64,000 bases of DNA, from contig NC_044989.1 in the NCBI RefSeq assembly GCF_008728515.1, positions 70,519,754-70,583,753 of the forward strand, in the 5' to 3' direction. The stretch's first letter is position 1; each line of letters opens with the position of its first letter. The notes under the pieces were generated by a model. The model had not been told where the DNA came from. It was given only the letters and a program-made list of their open reading frames with translations, and did not search any database. Made by a program: the position numbers and the translations under genes. Origin of the DNA: Papio anubis (lineage: Eukaryota; Chordata; Mammalia; Primates; Cercopithecidae). Below are positions 46,796-57,240 of this stretch, piece after piece.

Positions 46796-47064
46796 CTGTA
46801 CCAGCTGCCAAGGCATCTGGAAAACAGTGTAACCTGAATTAATAAGACCTAAAAGGTGATTCATTAGTTTCTAATAATCAGGCGAAAACACGATCATTTG
46901 CAGACTAACGATAAATGCTTAACCCAAAGTCTTCTGAAGTTTGAGCTGTATGGTGTAACAATGCAGACATTCTGCCTCCTCCTTCTTCACCAGCCAATGG
47001 CAAAGCTTCTGCCCAATGTTCCGCAAATAAGATTCCCACTTCCCTAAGTGAAGATCTTGATAGT
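46796..47064 (-). other. C2orf42: Probable C2orf42 non-coding exon (5'UTR)
   Basis: Strong acceptor (ttttcttgttttatttgcag) and a donor GGTACAG/GTAGGA enclose 269 nt of unique sequence between promoter and start-codon exon. Acceptors at ctttttag and tttccag inside it could give shorter versions. Contains an upstream open reading frame. Predicted from signals only. Confidence 0.5.
46905..46970 (-). CDS. Upstream ORF of 21 codons in the predicted 5'UTR exon
   Basis: ATG at 46970 in context gcagaATGT, stop TAG at 46905. The peptide begins MSALLHHT and has no domain. Only meaningful if the exon is included in mRNA. Confidence 0.3.
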   Translation of the reverse strand: MSALLHHTAQTSEDFGLSIYR

Positions 47065-47281
47065 CTGCAAATAAAACAAGAAAAAATATCAAAGTTAAAC
47101 AAAGACAGGATGATTCTTTCCTTGGAAATCAAACAGAATAGGAATCAAAGTCTTTCACAATTACTTGAGAAGTATTTGATAGAAATTATTATGGAAATGG
47201 TTAAGTGTTTTGTACTTCCAACTGTAAGAAGGTAAAAAGGTGCTAATGTCATTACAAAGGGGGTTGTCAAGAACACTTTAG

Positions 47282-47558
47282 AGGCCTGACATGGTGGCTC
47301 ACTCCTGTAATACCAGAGATTTGGGAGGCTGAGGTGGAGGATACTTGAGCCCAGGAGTTTAAGACCAGCCTGGACAACATAGTGAGATCTCATTTCTATA
47401 AAAAAAATTTAAAAATTAGCTGGGCACGGTGGTGTGCACCTGTAGTTCCAGCTATGTTGGAGGCAGAAGTGGGAGGATCACCTGAGTCCAGGAGAGCAAG
47501 GCTGCACATTGTGTCATTATACCCCAGCCTTGGCGACAGAGCAGGACCCCATCTCTTT
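47282..47558 (+). mobile_element. Old Alu (host)
   Basis: Diverged sense Alu whose end is interrupted at gaccccatctcttt. Its A-tail resumes at 47855-47867. Confidence 0.88.
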
Positions 47559-47840
47559 TTTTTTTTTTTTTTGAGACAGAGTCTCAATCTGCTCACCCAG
47601 GCTGGAGTGCAGGGCGCAATCTCGGCTCACTGCAACCTCCACCTCCCAGATTCAAGCGATTCTTCTGCCTCAGCCTCCCCAGTAGCTGGGACTACAGGCA
47701 CATGCCACCACACCTGGCTAATTTTTTGTATTTTTAGTAGAGACGGGGTTTCACTGTGTTTCGATCTCCTGACCTCGTGATCTGCCCGCCTCAGACTCCC
47801 AAAGTGCTGGGATTACAGGCGTGAGCCACAGCACCTGGCC
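47559..47840 (-). mobile_element. Alu inserted in the tail of another Alu
   Basis: Perfect duplication gaccccatctcttt at 47545-47558 and 47841-47854. Lacks agccaggatgg after cactgtgtt. Confidence 0.95.
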
Positions 47841-47952
47841 GACCCCATCTCTTTAAAAAAAAAAAAACAAAACACCTAGAGCCATGTTATATAATTGGTC
47901 AATCACTCATCCTTCCTAATAGTAATACATCACATTTTTAGAGTGCTTTATG

Positions 47953-48235
47953 TTTTTTTCTGCTCTGTTACCCAGGCTGGAGTGCAGTGGTGCAATCACG
48001 GCTCACTGCAGACTCAACCTCCTGGGCTCAAGTGATCTGCTTGCCTCAGCCTCCCAAGTAGCTGAACCTGTAGGTAGGTATTGCCATGCCTGGCTAATTT
48101 TTAAAAAATTTTTTGGTAGAGACAGGGGTCTCACTTTGTTGCCCAGACTGGTCTCAAACTCCTGGCCTCAAGCGCTCCTCCTGCCTTGTCCTCTTAAAGT
48201 GTTGGGATTACAGGTGTGAGCCACTGTGCCCAGCC
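47953..48235 (-). mobile_element. AluJ-like element
   Basis: Antisense with cacggctcactgcagactcaacctcctgggctc. Ends gtgcccagcc. Confidence 0.92.
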
Positions 48236-48380
48236 TCACAAAGCTTCATTTACTCAGTAAAAATTACAGTCGGGGACGAGTTTATAGCACCAGTGAAAAG
48301 GTGGACATTTTAAAACTATTCCTATTTGTACTTTCCAATTTGTTAATCAGTGGACTCTAGAAGATGTAGAGAGAAAAAAA

Positions 48381-48620
48381 ATTTTTTTGAGACAGAGTCT
48401 TGCTCTGTCACCCAGGATGGAGTGCAGTGATGTGATCTCAACTCACTGCAACCTCTGCCTACTGGGCTCAAGCAATTCTCTGGTTAATTTTTGTATTTTT
48501 AGTAGAGATGTAGTTTTACCATGTTGGCCAGGCTGGTTTCAAACTCCTGCCCTCCAGTGATCTGCCCGCCTTTGCCTCCCAAAGTGCTGGGATTACAGGT
48601 TTGAACCACTGTGCCTGGCC
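48381..48620 (-). mobile_element. Alu with deletion
   Basis: The cctcagcctcc...accaccac block is missing (caattctctggttaattttt). Confidence 0.92.
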
Positions 48621-48624
48621 CTAT

Positions 48625-48680
48625 TCTTTTTTTTTTTTTTTTGAGAGAGAGTCTCACTCTGTTGTCAAAGATGGAGTAGG
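48625..48680 (-). mobile_element. AluJ, first part (host)
   Basis: Poly(T) head to aaagatggagtagg, interrupted by the next Alu. Confidence 0.88.
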
Positions 48681-48980
48681 ATGGCCAGGCGCGGTGGCTC
48701 AAGCCTGTAATCCCAGCACTTTGGGAGGCCGAGACGGGTGGATCACGGGGTCAGGAGATCGAGACCATCCTGGCTAACACGGTGAAACCCCGTCTCTACT
48801 AAAAAATACAAAAAACTAGCCAGGCGAGGTGGCGGGCGCCTGTAGTCCCAGCTACTTGGGAGGCTGAGGCAGGAGAATGGCGTAAATCTGGGAGGCGGAG
48901 CTTGCAGTGAGCTGAGATCTGGCCACTGCACTCCAGCCTGGGCAACAGAGCGAGACTCTGTCTCAAAAAAAAAAAAAAAA
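48681..48980 (+). mobile_element. Young AluY (Old World monkey type)
   Basis: ggctcaagcctg and gatctggccactgcactcc variants. Perfect duplication aaagatggagtagg at 48667-48680 and 48981-48994. Confidence 0.96.
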
Positions 48981-48994
48981 AAAGATGGAGTAGG

Positions 48995-49217
48995 CTCACT
49001 GCAGCCTTGACCTTCCAAGGTCAAGCAATCCTCCTGCCTCGGCCTCTCAAATAGCTGAGACCACAGGTTCGTGCCACTACAATCAGCTAATTATTAATTT
49101 TTTACAGAGGTGGGGTCTCACTATGTTGCCCAGGCTGGCTTTGAACTCCTGGGCTCAAGCAATCCTCCTGCCTCAGCCTCCACAGTTCTGGGACTACAGG
49201 TGTGAGCCATCATGCCA
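48995..49217 (-). mobile_element. AluJ, second part (host)
   Basis: ctcactgcagccttgacc to gtgagccatcatgcc. Confidence 0.88.
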
Positions 49218-49248
49218 GTGGTCTCTATTCTTCTTAAAAAATGTTTTA

Positions 49249-49549
49249 GGCTGGGTGCAGTGGCTCATGCCTGTAATCCCACAACTTTGGGAGGCTGAGG
49301 CAGGTGGAACACCTGAGGTCAGGAGTTCCAGACTAGCCTGGCTAACATGGTAAAACCCCGTCTCTACTAATAATACAAAAAAAAAAAAAAATTATCTGGG
49401 CGTGGTGGTGCACGTCTGTAATCTCAGCTACTCCAGAGGCTGAGGCAGGGGAATCGTCTGAACCTGGGAGGCAGAGATTGCAGTGAGCTGAGATCATGCT
49501 GTTGCACTCCAGCGCGGGCGACAAGAGTGAAACTCCGTCTCACAAAAAA
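49249..49549 (+). mobile_element. Alu, full length
   Basis: Sense Alu with an expanded 14-A middle linker. aaaaaa(t/a)gtttta at both ends. Confidence 0.94.
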
Positions 49550-49564
49550 AGTTTTAAAAAGAAG

Positions 49565-49842
49565 ACTAGGCACAGTGGCTCACACCTGTAATTGCCAACA
49601 CTTTGGGAGGCCGAGGCAGGAGGGATACTTGAGGCCAGGAGTTCGAGACCAGCGTAGCCAATATGATGAAACCCTGTGTCTACTAAAAATACAAAAATTA
49701 GGCAGGCATGGTGGCACTTGTCTATAACCCCAGCTACTCAGGGGGCTGAGGCATGAGAATTGCTTGAATGCAGGAGGCAGAAGTTGCAGTGAGCCAAGAT
49801 TGCACCACTGCACTCCAGCCTGGGCAAAAGAGTGAGACTTTG

Positions 49843-49844
<2 letters not shown>
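49565..49844 (+). mobile_element. Alu, full length, tail turned into a microsatellite
   Basis: Sense Alu whose tail is replaced by an (AC)n run. Confidence 0.94.

Positions 49845-49879
<35 letters not shown>
49845..49879. repeat. (CA)n microsatellite
   Basis: About 17 uninterrupted AC units at the Alu 3' end. Confidence 0.95.
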
Positions 49880-49883
<4 letters not shown>

Positions 49884-49924
49884 TTAAAGAAAATAAGTGC
49901 TTTGTGAAATAAGATGCATAGCAC

Positions 49925-50158
49925 GGTTTCTCCACCTTGGCACTGCTGACATTTAGGGCTGGATAATTCTTTGTTGCGGGGGCTATCCTATGCATTGTAG
50001 AATGTTTAACAGTATCCCTGGTTTCTACTCACTAGATCCCAGTAGCAAGTCCCATCCCTAATTGTAAAAAAAAAGAAAAAAGAAAAAGAAAAAGTCTCCA
50101 GATAATGCAAAATGTCCTCTGGAGGCAAAACTGCCCCAGTTAAAAGCCACTGATGTAG
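49925..50158 (+). mobile_element. MER5A-like hAT-Charlie fossil
   Basis: ttctccaccttggcactgctgacatttagggc, gctatcctatgcattgtagaatgtttaacag and aaaatgtcctctggaggcaaaac follow the MER5A consensus order. Both ends keep remnants of its terminal inverted repeat (gtttctcc, agccactg). Confidence 0.8.
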
Positions 50159-50284
50159 AGTCATTAGCCTGTTCACACAGCATTCCTTCCCAGCTCAATG
50201 AACTTCTTTAGTAGGTATTCTCATTCAGTCCCACAGGGATTCTTAGAATATTGTTCCAAAGTCAAAACACGAAGGATCAGTTTG

Positions 50285-50365
50285 CTCTTAACCATGAATT
50301 ATCTCTGTGACCAAGTCCTTTAACTTCTGGGCTTCAGGATTTTTTCATTTGCAAAATGACGACAT
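50285..50365 (+). repeat. MIR fragment
   Basis: ctctgtgaccaagtcctttaacttctgggcttcagg-type MIR core, short. Confidence 0.5.
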
Positions 50366-50370
50366 GACAT

Positions 50371-50446
50371 ATGTGTATATATGTGTGTGTGTGTATATAT
50401 ATGTATGTATATGTATATATATACACACACACATATACACACACAA
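50371..50446. repeat. Palindromic TG/TA-CA/TA repeat
   Basis: A tgtgtatatatgtgtgtg arm is followed by the reverse-complementary type tatatacacacacacatatacacac, with a short tgtatgtatatg centre. Confidence 0.85.
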
Positions 50447-50648
50447 TTTATAATATATGAAAGAACTTAAAAAAATTAATTTAAAAATTATGTTGCTAAT
50501 GATGATTTAACATATCATCAAAGTGGAAAAAAAGTCTGTCATTAAGGGAGGAGGTGGTGTGCCAGCTGTTGGTGCTGTAGCTTTAGCATAGGAATAGCTG
50601 TAGCATCAACATAGGAATTCCACTCTTTTATCTTTTCTTTTACTTTTT

Positions 50649-50922
50649 TTCCGCTCTTGTTGCCCAGGCTGGAGTGCAATGAAGCGATCTCAGCTCACTG
50701 CAACCTCCGCCTCCAGGGTTCAAGTGATTCTCCTGCCTCAGCCTCCCAAGTAGCTGGGATTACAGGCACGGGCCACCATGCCCAGCTAACTTTTTTGTAT
50801 TTTTAGTAGCAACAGGGTTTCACCATGTTGTCCAGGCTGGTGTCAAACTCCTGATCTCAAGTGATCCACCTGCCTCAGCCTCTCAAAGTGCTGGGATTAC
50901 AGGAGTGAGCCACCGCGCCCAG
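50649..50922 (-). mobile_element. Alu, nearly full length
   Basis: 18-bp duplication tcttttcttttacttttt at 50631-50648 and 50923-50940. The usual gagacggag head is degraded. Confidence 0.95.
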
Positions 50923-51048
50923 TCTTTTCTTTTACTTTTTGATTATGCCCTTCAGAGGGTGATTTGTGATTATCTTTAACATTATATATGCATATTTCTT
51001 TCTTAAAAATGCTTTCAACTTTGGAATAATTTTAGAAAATTTATTTCA

Positions 51049-51357
51049 GGCCGGGCGCGGTGGCTCAAGCCTGTAATCCCAGCACTTCGGGAGGCCGAGA
51101 CAGGCAGATCACTTGAGGTCAGGAGTTCAAGACCAGCCTGGCCAACATGGCGAAATCCTGTCTCAACTGAAAATACAAAAAAATTAACCAGGCTTGGTGG
51201 TGGATGCCCGTAATTCCAGCTACTTAGAAGGCTGAGGCAGGAGAATGGCGTGAACCTGGGAGGCAGAGCTTGCAGTGAGCCGAGATTGCACCACTGCACT
51301 CCAGCCTGGGCGACAGAGCGAGACTCCGTCTCAAAAAAAGAAAAAAAAAAAAAAAAA
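51049..51357 (+). mobile_element. Young AluY
   Basis: ggccgggcgcggtggctcaagcc. Perfect duplication gaaaatttatttca at 51035-51048 and 51358-51371. Confidence 0.96.
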
Positions 51358-51396
51358 GAAAATTTATTTCAACACATTTATTACATTTTAGCTTTT

Positions 51397-51689
51397 TTTA
51401 AAAATTGAGACAGAGTCTCACTTTGTCACCCAGGCTGGAGTGCAGTGGCATGATCTTGGCTCACTGCAACCTCCACCTCCCAGGTTCAAGCAATTCTCCT
51501 GCCTCAGCCTCCCGATTAGCTGGGACTACAGGCGTGTGCCAACACACCTGGCTAATTTTTGTATTTTCAGTAGAGATGGGGTTTCACCATGTTGGCCAGG
51601 CTGGTCTCGAACTCCTGACCTCAGATGATCCACCCGCCCTGGCCTCCCAAAGCTCTGGGATTACAGGCATGAGCCACCGTGCCCGGCTA
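51397..51689 (-). mobile_element. Alu, full length
   Basis: attttagctttt duplicated at 51385-51396 and 51691-51702. Confidence 0.95.
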
Positions 51690-51879
51690 AATTTTAGCTT
51701 TTATGGGAAAGCTAAAGACAGTACACAGACTTCCTACCTACCCTTCACACAGATTCCCCAAATGTTAACATCTCACATAACTGTGGGGCATTTGTCAAAA
51801 ATAAGGTCTTAACATTGGTACACTATTAACTCTACTACAGGCTTTATTCAGATTTTACCAGTTGTCCACTAATGCTCCT
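51690..51879 (-). mobile_element. L1M 3'UTR fragment
   Basis: cccttcacacagattccccaaatgttaacatc and gggcatttgtcaaaaataagg correspond to the antisense L1M 3'UTR. Confidence 0.6.
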
Positions 51880-52185
51880 TTTTATTTTATTTATTTATTT
51901 TTTGAAAGAGTCTTGCTCTGTCGCCCAGGCTGGAGTGCAGTGGTGTGATCTTGGCTCACTGCAACCTCCGCCTCCCAGGTTCAAGCAATTCTCCTGCCTC
52001 AGCCTTCTAAGTAGCTGGAATTACGGGCATCCACCACCAAGCCTGGTTAATTTTTTTGTATTTTCAGTTGAGACAGGATTTCGCCATGTTGGCCAGGCTG
52101 GTCTTGAACTCCTGACCTCAAGTGATCTGCCTGTCTCGGCCTCCCGAAGTGCTGGGATTACAGGCATGAGCCACCACGCCCGGCC
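51880..52185 (-). mobile_element. Alu, full length
   Basis: Antisense with (ttta)n head, ending cacgcccggcc. Confidence 0.95.
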
Positions 52186-52189
52186 TCAA

Positions 52190-52560
52190 TCTCCCTTTTA
52201 AAAAAGAATAAACCTTTTAGAATAATTTTAGATCTTCAGAAAAGTGGCAGATAGAACACAGTTCCCAAACACCCCTCACCCAATTTCCCGATGTTAACAT
52301 CATATATTAACATGGGACATTTGTCAAAACCAAAGAACCAACATTGCCACATTATTATTAACTAAACTCTAGACTTTGTCCCTTTTTTCTGTTTCTGGAT
52401 CCAATCCAAGATACCGCATGTCTCCTTAGTCTCCTCGAGGCCATGAGTTTGTCTTTCTTTTTCCTAATCTTGATAGTTTTGAAGAGTCCAATATTTTATA
52501 AAATGTCCCTCAATTTGGGCTTGTCTGGTATCTTCCTTGCGTATTTGGAATCAGTATATT
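52190..52560 (-). mobile_element. L1M 3'UTR fragment, second copy
   Basis: Starts near the L1 tail (gaataattttagatcttcagaaaag) and repeats the motifs of 51690-51879 with better preservation (cacccaatttcccgatgttaac, catgggacatttgtcaaaacc). Confidence 0.65.
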
Positions 52561-52798
52561 TTGATCTGATATTCTGACCCAGCAATTACACTAAGAATTT
52601 ATTTTACAGATTCCCACGTGTGTGAAATGAGGGAAATTATAAGGCAACTCAATGAAGCATCTTTGTAGCAGCAAAATATAAGAAACAACCTGATGTCCCT
52701 CAAGAAGATACTGGTGTAATTAATTATGGTATACCTATATAATGGAATACTTTCCAGAAAATAAAATATTTTTACAGCTATTTTTTAAAAAATGGCAT
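52561..52798 (+). mobile_element. Old L1 ORF2 end fragment
   Basis: gacccagcaattacac, aacaacctgatgtccctcaagaag and attatggtatacctatataatggaatac are the sense L1 ORF2 tail, opposite in orientation to the preceding L1 piece. Confidence 0.75.
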
Positions 52799-53102
52799 GG
52801 CCTAGCACAGTAGCTCACGTCTGTAATCCCAGCACTTTGGGAGCCAAGGCGGGCAGATCACCCAAGGTCGGGAGTTCCCGACCAGCCTGACCAACATGGA
52901 TAAACCCTGTCTCTACTAAAACTACAATATTAGCCGGGCGTGGAGGAGGGCGCCTGTAATCTCAGCTACTCCGGAGGCTGAGGCAGGAGGATCGCTTGAA
53001 CCCGGGAGGCAGACGTTGCGATGAGCCAAGATTGTGCCATTGCACTCCAGCCTGGGCAACAGAGAGAAACTCCATCTCAAAAAAAAAAAAAAAAAAAAAA
53101 AA
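52799..53102 (+). mobile_element. Alu, full length
   Basis: aaaaaatggc at both ends, 25-base A-tail. Confidence 0.95.
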
Positions 53103-53110
53103 ATGGCCTG

Positions 53111-53247
53111 AGTAGCTGGATGTAGTGGCTCACGCCTGTAATCCCAGCACTTTGGGAGGCTGAGGCAGGAGGATCACAGAGCTCAGGAGTTCAAGACCAG
53201 CCTGGGCAACATAGTGAGACCCTGTCTCTTAAAAAAAAAAAAAAAAA
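53111..53247 (+). mobile_element. Monomeric Alu relative (FLAM-like)
   Basis: gtagctggatgtagtggctcacgcc to a 17-base A-tail. Confidence 0.88.
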
Positions 53248-53779
53248 GATATAGTGTGGAGTGAAAAAAGTGCAGCACTTTGTAATATGCTATTCTTGGT
53301 TTTACTCTTCCTTTTAAAAGAAAAAAAAAAAAACGACCAGAGACACACATATGTAGCTATCTATACACACACACATTCAATGTCTGTTGCCTCAGAAGAA
53401 ATGACATGGGATTTGGGAAATAGAAGTTAGGAGGAAGACTTACATTTCACTGTTTGGCAGTATTTGAATTTTAAAACATGTACTAGTATTACTTCCTAGA
53501 GACTCTGTATCGAAAGCATATACTAACAATTAACACAACTTGTAAAGAACTTGTATTTGAAACCTGAAAGATCTCCTGGGTAGTCTCTTCTCGGCAAGTT
53601 TACAAATCAGCCTCCTTGGCGGGAGTGTCAAGGGACTGGTGTTGGAAGCATTAACCCGCGGTGGGTTTCCATCCAACCACTACCCAGACCTAAATGTTTG
53701 GTGGATGCTGTTTCATGCTTGTGAGGCACAGTTAGGGGAAGAGAACGAATGATCATCACGGATAAATAATAAAACTAGC
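53248..53779 (-). other. C2orf42 first intron, unassigned sequence
   Basis: No repeat recognised. Confidence 0.45.
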
Positions 53780-53960
53780 TGAGTACACTGCGTGTTAAAC
53801 CCTTTCTATGCATTTACTCGTGTACTGCCCACACGACCCTGTGAGGTAGATACTATGTTACCCATCTTAGAGATGAGGAAACTGTTACTCAGATTTGACG
53901 GAAGTGTCACAGCCAGCAGGTAACTCACAAACGTGGGTTTGTAGTCTGCTGGATGGCTTG
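53780..53960 (-). repeat. MIR element
   Basis: Antisense MIR order: ctatgcatttactcgtgtactgcc, accctgtgaggtagatactatgttacccatcttagagatgaggaaact, gtcacagccagcaggtaact. Confidence 0.75.
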
Positions 53961-54357
53961 CCAAACCACAACTGGGGGACTGGGGCACATCAGCCCTGAA
54001 CGGCCTCGGAACAGCGGAGGAAGGCCGTCGGGGCCCTGCAGTCACGGAGCGGCCGCCCGACCTCCTGGACGCTCACCTCACGACCGGCTTCCGGGATGGG
54101 CCTGCGGCGACACACACATATCCCCTGGGACCTGCTTCCCGGCATCCTCCCCGCGCGAGCGCTCACTTCCGGTCCCAAGTAGGCCCAGGCAGAAGCATCA
54201 CCTCGCCAGCAGCTGCTCCTTGGACTTGCTCTCCGCTGGGAACCCCAGCTCTACACCCCTGCCCACCGCAGCCCCGGTCCTCGCTCCAACACGACCCCCT
54301 TACCTGCCCTGCGCCCCCCCACGAGTCCCGGGGCACTTCGCTGACGACCGCCCTCAC

Positions 54358-54410
54358 CTCTTCTCTCTTCGCCTGCCGCGGCCTTTTACAAACGGGGCCA
54401 AATTGTTCTC
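54358..54410 (-). other. C2orf42: Predicted C2orf42 exon 1 (non-coding)
   Basis: Donor GAAGAG/GTGAGGG at 54358/54357. The transcription start is not determined; about 54.37-54.42 kb would place the CCAAT box just upstream. Confidence 0.45.
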
Positions 54411-54426
54411 TGTAACGACAATCGTT

Positions 54427-54431
54427 ATTGG
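54427..54431 (-). promoter_or_regulatory. CCAAT box (NF-Y type)
   Basis: Gene strand reads ctgaCCAATaacg. Confidence 0.55.
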
Positions 54432-54486
54432 TCAGAGCCGCCCACGAGCGGCAAGTAGCCGCCCACCTGAGCTCGCGTTGTCTTAT

Positions 54487-54498
54487 GGGAGTTGTAGT
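54487..54498 (-). promoter_or_regulatory. ACTACAACTCCC motif (ZNF143-type)
   Basis: Exact ACTACAACTCCC on the gene strand, the core found in many housekeeping and bidirectional CpG promoters. Confidence 0.6.
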
Positions 54499-54717
54499 TT
54501 TCTCCTTCGGAGACCGCTGAGACTCTAGGGGAATGCGGTGGTAGAACCTACGCCGACCTAGCGGCTGTAAAACTCAGGCTCTGCCTTGGGGCTCGAGTGA
54601 TTCTGGCAGATCTTACTGCTGACACAGTTCCAGTGCTGGTCTTGACTCTTTCTGGCCTGAGAGAGTCCTATTTCTGAATAGACTTTCGCTGATAATCGAT
54701 GCGAAAATGGCCTGAGT

Positions 54718-54816
54718 TGCCGGACGTGGTGGCTCACGCTTGTAATCCCAGCACTTTGGGAAGCCTGGGAGACAGAGCAGGATTCTGTCTCAAAGAAGAA
54801 GAAGAAAAAAAAAAAA
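54718..54816 (+). mobile_element. Alu with very large internal deletion
   Basis: tgccggacgtggtggctcac...ctttggga joins to agcctgggagacagagcagg, leaving only about 100 bp. Confidence 0.88.
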
Positions 54817-54889
54817 GTAAATAGTTATCAGTACTTTAGTTTAGTGGGCAGGACAGGTTTTAAATAAACGACTACATATATAATTAAAT

Positions 54890-55040
54890 AGAATTAAAAA
54901 TTATGACAAATGCTATAAAGGAGAAGTATAAGATGGAGTGAGAAGTTAGTGATTTAGATTGTGGGGTGAAGAAAGGAAAGCCTCTTAGAGGAAGTGACTT
55001 AAGTGGAGACTTGAAAGCACAAAATAGGGAAAAACTGTTC
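54890..55040 (-). repeat. L2 fragment
   Basis: gacaaatgctataaaggagaag and cctcttagaggaagtgacttaagtggagacttgaaag match the antisense L2 3' region. Confidence 0.5.
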
Positions 55041-55467
55041 TTGTGCAAGACCCTGAGAAGGGAGTCTCTCAGCTCCCAATTCACCTTTTTTTGTGAAACA
55101 TTTTTCCTTTGTTGGCTCAGTGTTAGGCTTTGTCAGTAGAGGGCACTTGGGGAACAATGCAGTGATAGTGGAAAGAAGGCACTTCCTTCATGGGCTCTGG
55201 TTCTCTTCTCATACTCAGTGTGGGAGCCAATGGATCAGTGTACAGAAGCCCTAGCAGCGCTCACCTCAGTGGTCCCCAGGACCTGCCCCAGCTGCCCCTC
55301 ATGTGTCCCACCTGCAGCTGCCTCCAAGGCAGCTTTGGCTGCACCACCCCGCAACTGTCTCTAGAATCGACAGAAAAAATGTACAGGACACTCCATTACA
55401 TTTGAATTTGAGCTAAACTATTTATTTATTTTAGTATAAGTGTGTCCCATGCAACATTTGGCATTGT
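55041..55467. other. Unassigned intergenic sequence
   Basis: Nothing recognised. Confidence 0.45.
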
Positions 55468-55784
55468 ATTTTTTATTTTTTTATTTTTTGAGACAGGGTC
55501 TCGCTCTGTTGCCCAGGCTGGAGTGCAGTGGCATGATCATGGCTCACTGCAGCCTCAACTCCCTGGGGTCAAATCATCTTCCTACCTCAGCCTCCCAAGT
55601 AGCTGGGACTACAGGTGCATGCCACCATGCTTGGCTAATTTATTTATTTTAATTTTTTATGTTGTAGAGATGCAGTCTCACTATGTTGCTCAGGTTGGTC
55701 TCTCGAACTCCTAGGTTCAAGCGATCCTACCACCTTGGCCTCCCAGTGTGCTCAGATTATAGGTGTGAGCCACCACACCCAGCC
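55468..55784 (-). mobile_element. AluJ-like, full length
   Basis: Antisense, catgatcatggctcactgcagcctcaactccctgggg, ending cacacccagcc. Confidence 0.94.
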
Positions 55785-56354
55785 AAACCAAACTCTAAAA
55801 GACCCTAATTAACTGATGAGTGATAGCCAGGAAGAATCCAAAACATTACCCTCCTAAGTATTCAATTTATCTTTGCAATGTAATTAAAGACTTTGCCTTA
55901 AATGGTAGTTAACCTACCTGTATTTGAAAACCTCTTCAAAGACCACTTATTTACTCTGGAATTCAGAAAGGTGCAAAGTCCCTACTTTTTAACCCTTGTA
56001 TTATTTGTATTGCAACAAATCAGGTGAGAAAGCACTGAAGCCATAGAAATCAGAACTTCTTTCGGTAATTTTCAAAGGCATCTTGAGATTAATGGAAGTA
56101 CTTACTTAAGGGCACTTGACTACTTTTTGAGAAACCTATCTAAAGATGTTTCATCTTTTTCAAGTAGCAGTTTCCTGCAAGCATAGGAAGGAAAGCTGTG
56201 GACTACTCTGTTTCTTCCAAAGCAAAGTCCATTTCTTGAGCTGCCATCATCAGTACTAGAAGCTTCTATCTGTTATGCAAAATTTATATGCCATTTATTT
56301 CTGTATTTTCATCTTTTGATCCCTTACCAAATTGTCTCATATAAAAAACAACTT
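55785..56354. other. Unassigned intergenic sequence
   Basis: Nothing recognised. Confidence 0.45.
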
Positions 56355-56490
56355 GGCTGGGGGCGGTGGCTCACATCTGTAATCCCAGCATGTTGGGAGG
56401 GTGAGGCAGGATTGCTTGAGCCCAGGAGTTTGAAACCAGCTTGGGCCTTTTTTAGAGACCCTGTCTCAAAAAAAAAAAAAAAAAAAAAAA
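56355..56490 (+). mobile_element. Monomeric Alu relative (FLAM-like)
   Basis: Single sense arm ggctgggggcggtggc with a long A-tail followed by (caa)n. Confidence 0.88.
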
Positions 56491-56559
56491 ATTAAACAAC
56501 AACAACAACAAAACTCAGACCAAAACTGAGCATAAGATAGAATGCACAAAATCAAATTT

Positions 56560-56888
56560 TCTTTTTTCCTCAACTTTTATTTTAGATTGGGTGTACATAT
56601 GCAGCTTTGTTACCTGGTATATTGCACATTGCTGAGGTTTGGGGTATGAATGATTCCATCATTCAGGTACTGAGCATAGTACCTAATGGTTAGTCTCTCA
56701 ACCTTCCCCCCAGTAGTTCCCAGTTTCTATTGTTGCCGTCATTATTTCCATGAGTACCCAATGTTTCACTCCCACTTATAAATGAGAACATGGAGTGTTT
56801 GGTTTTCTGTTCCTACATTAATTCACTTCAGATAGTGACCTCCAGCTTCATCCATGTTGCTGCAAAGGACATGATTTCATTCTTTTTT
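56560..56888 (-). mobile_element. Primate L1 3' end, first part
   Basis: ctcaacttttattttagattgggtgtacatatgcag and cacttataaatgagaacatggagtgtttgg are the antisense L1 3'UTR/ORF2 end. Interrupted by an AluY. Confidence 0.92.
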
Positions 56889-57188
56889 TTTTTTTTTTTT
56901 TTTGAGACGGAGTCTCGCGCTGTGTCACCCAGGCTGGAGTGCAGTGGCGCGATCTCGGCTCACTGCAAGCTCCGCCTCCCAGGTTCAGGCCATTCTCCTG
57001 CCTCAGCCTCCGAGTAGCTGGGACTACAGGCGCCCGCCACCACGCCCGGCTAGTTTTTTTTTGTATTTTTAGTAGAGACGGGGTTTCACCATGTTAGCCA
57101 GGATGGTCTCGATCTCCTGACCTCGTGATCCGCCCGCCTCGGCCTCCCAAAGTGCTGGGATTACAGGCTTGAGCCACCGCGCCCGGCC
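56889..57188 (-). mobile_element. Young AluY (Old World monkey type) in L1
   Basis: ggcttgagccaccgcgcccggcc end. Perfect 16-bp duplication gatttcattctttttt at 56873-56888 and 57189-57204. Confidence 0.97.
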
Positions 57189-57240
57189 GATTTCATTCTT
57201 TTTTATGGCTGCATAGTATTCCATGGTATATATATATATA
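57189..57240 (-). mobile_element. Primate L1 3' end, second part
   Basis: tatggctgcatagtattccatggtatata, then a short (TA)n. The L1 sequence stops where the retroviral LTR begins. Confidence 0.88.

Larger units (their letters stand above)
53990..54600. promoter_or_regulatory. C2orf42: CpG island, C2orf42 promoter
   Basis: CpG-dense region upstream of all C2orf42 exons, with CCAAT and ACTACAACTCCC motifs on the gene strand and no TATA box seen. May also fire in the opposite direction. Confidence 0.8.

Noticed and set aside
46796..47132. Possible alternative coding N-terminus in the predicted 5'UTR exon
   Set aside because: The frame ends at a stop before the donor, so it cannot continue into the main reading frame.
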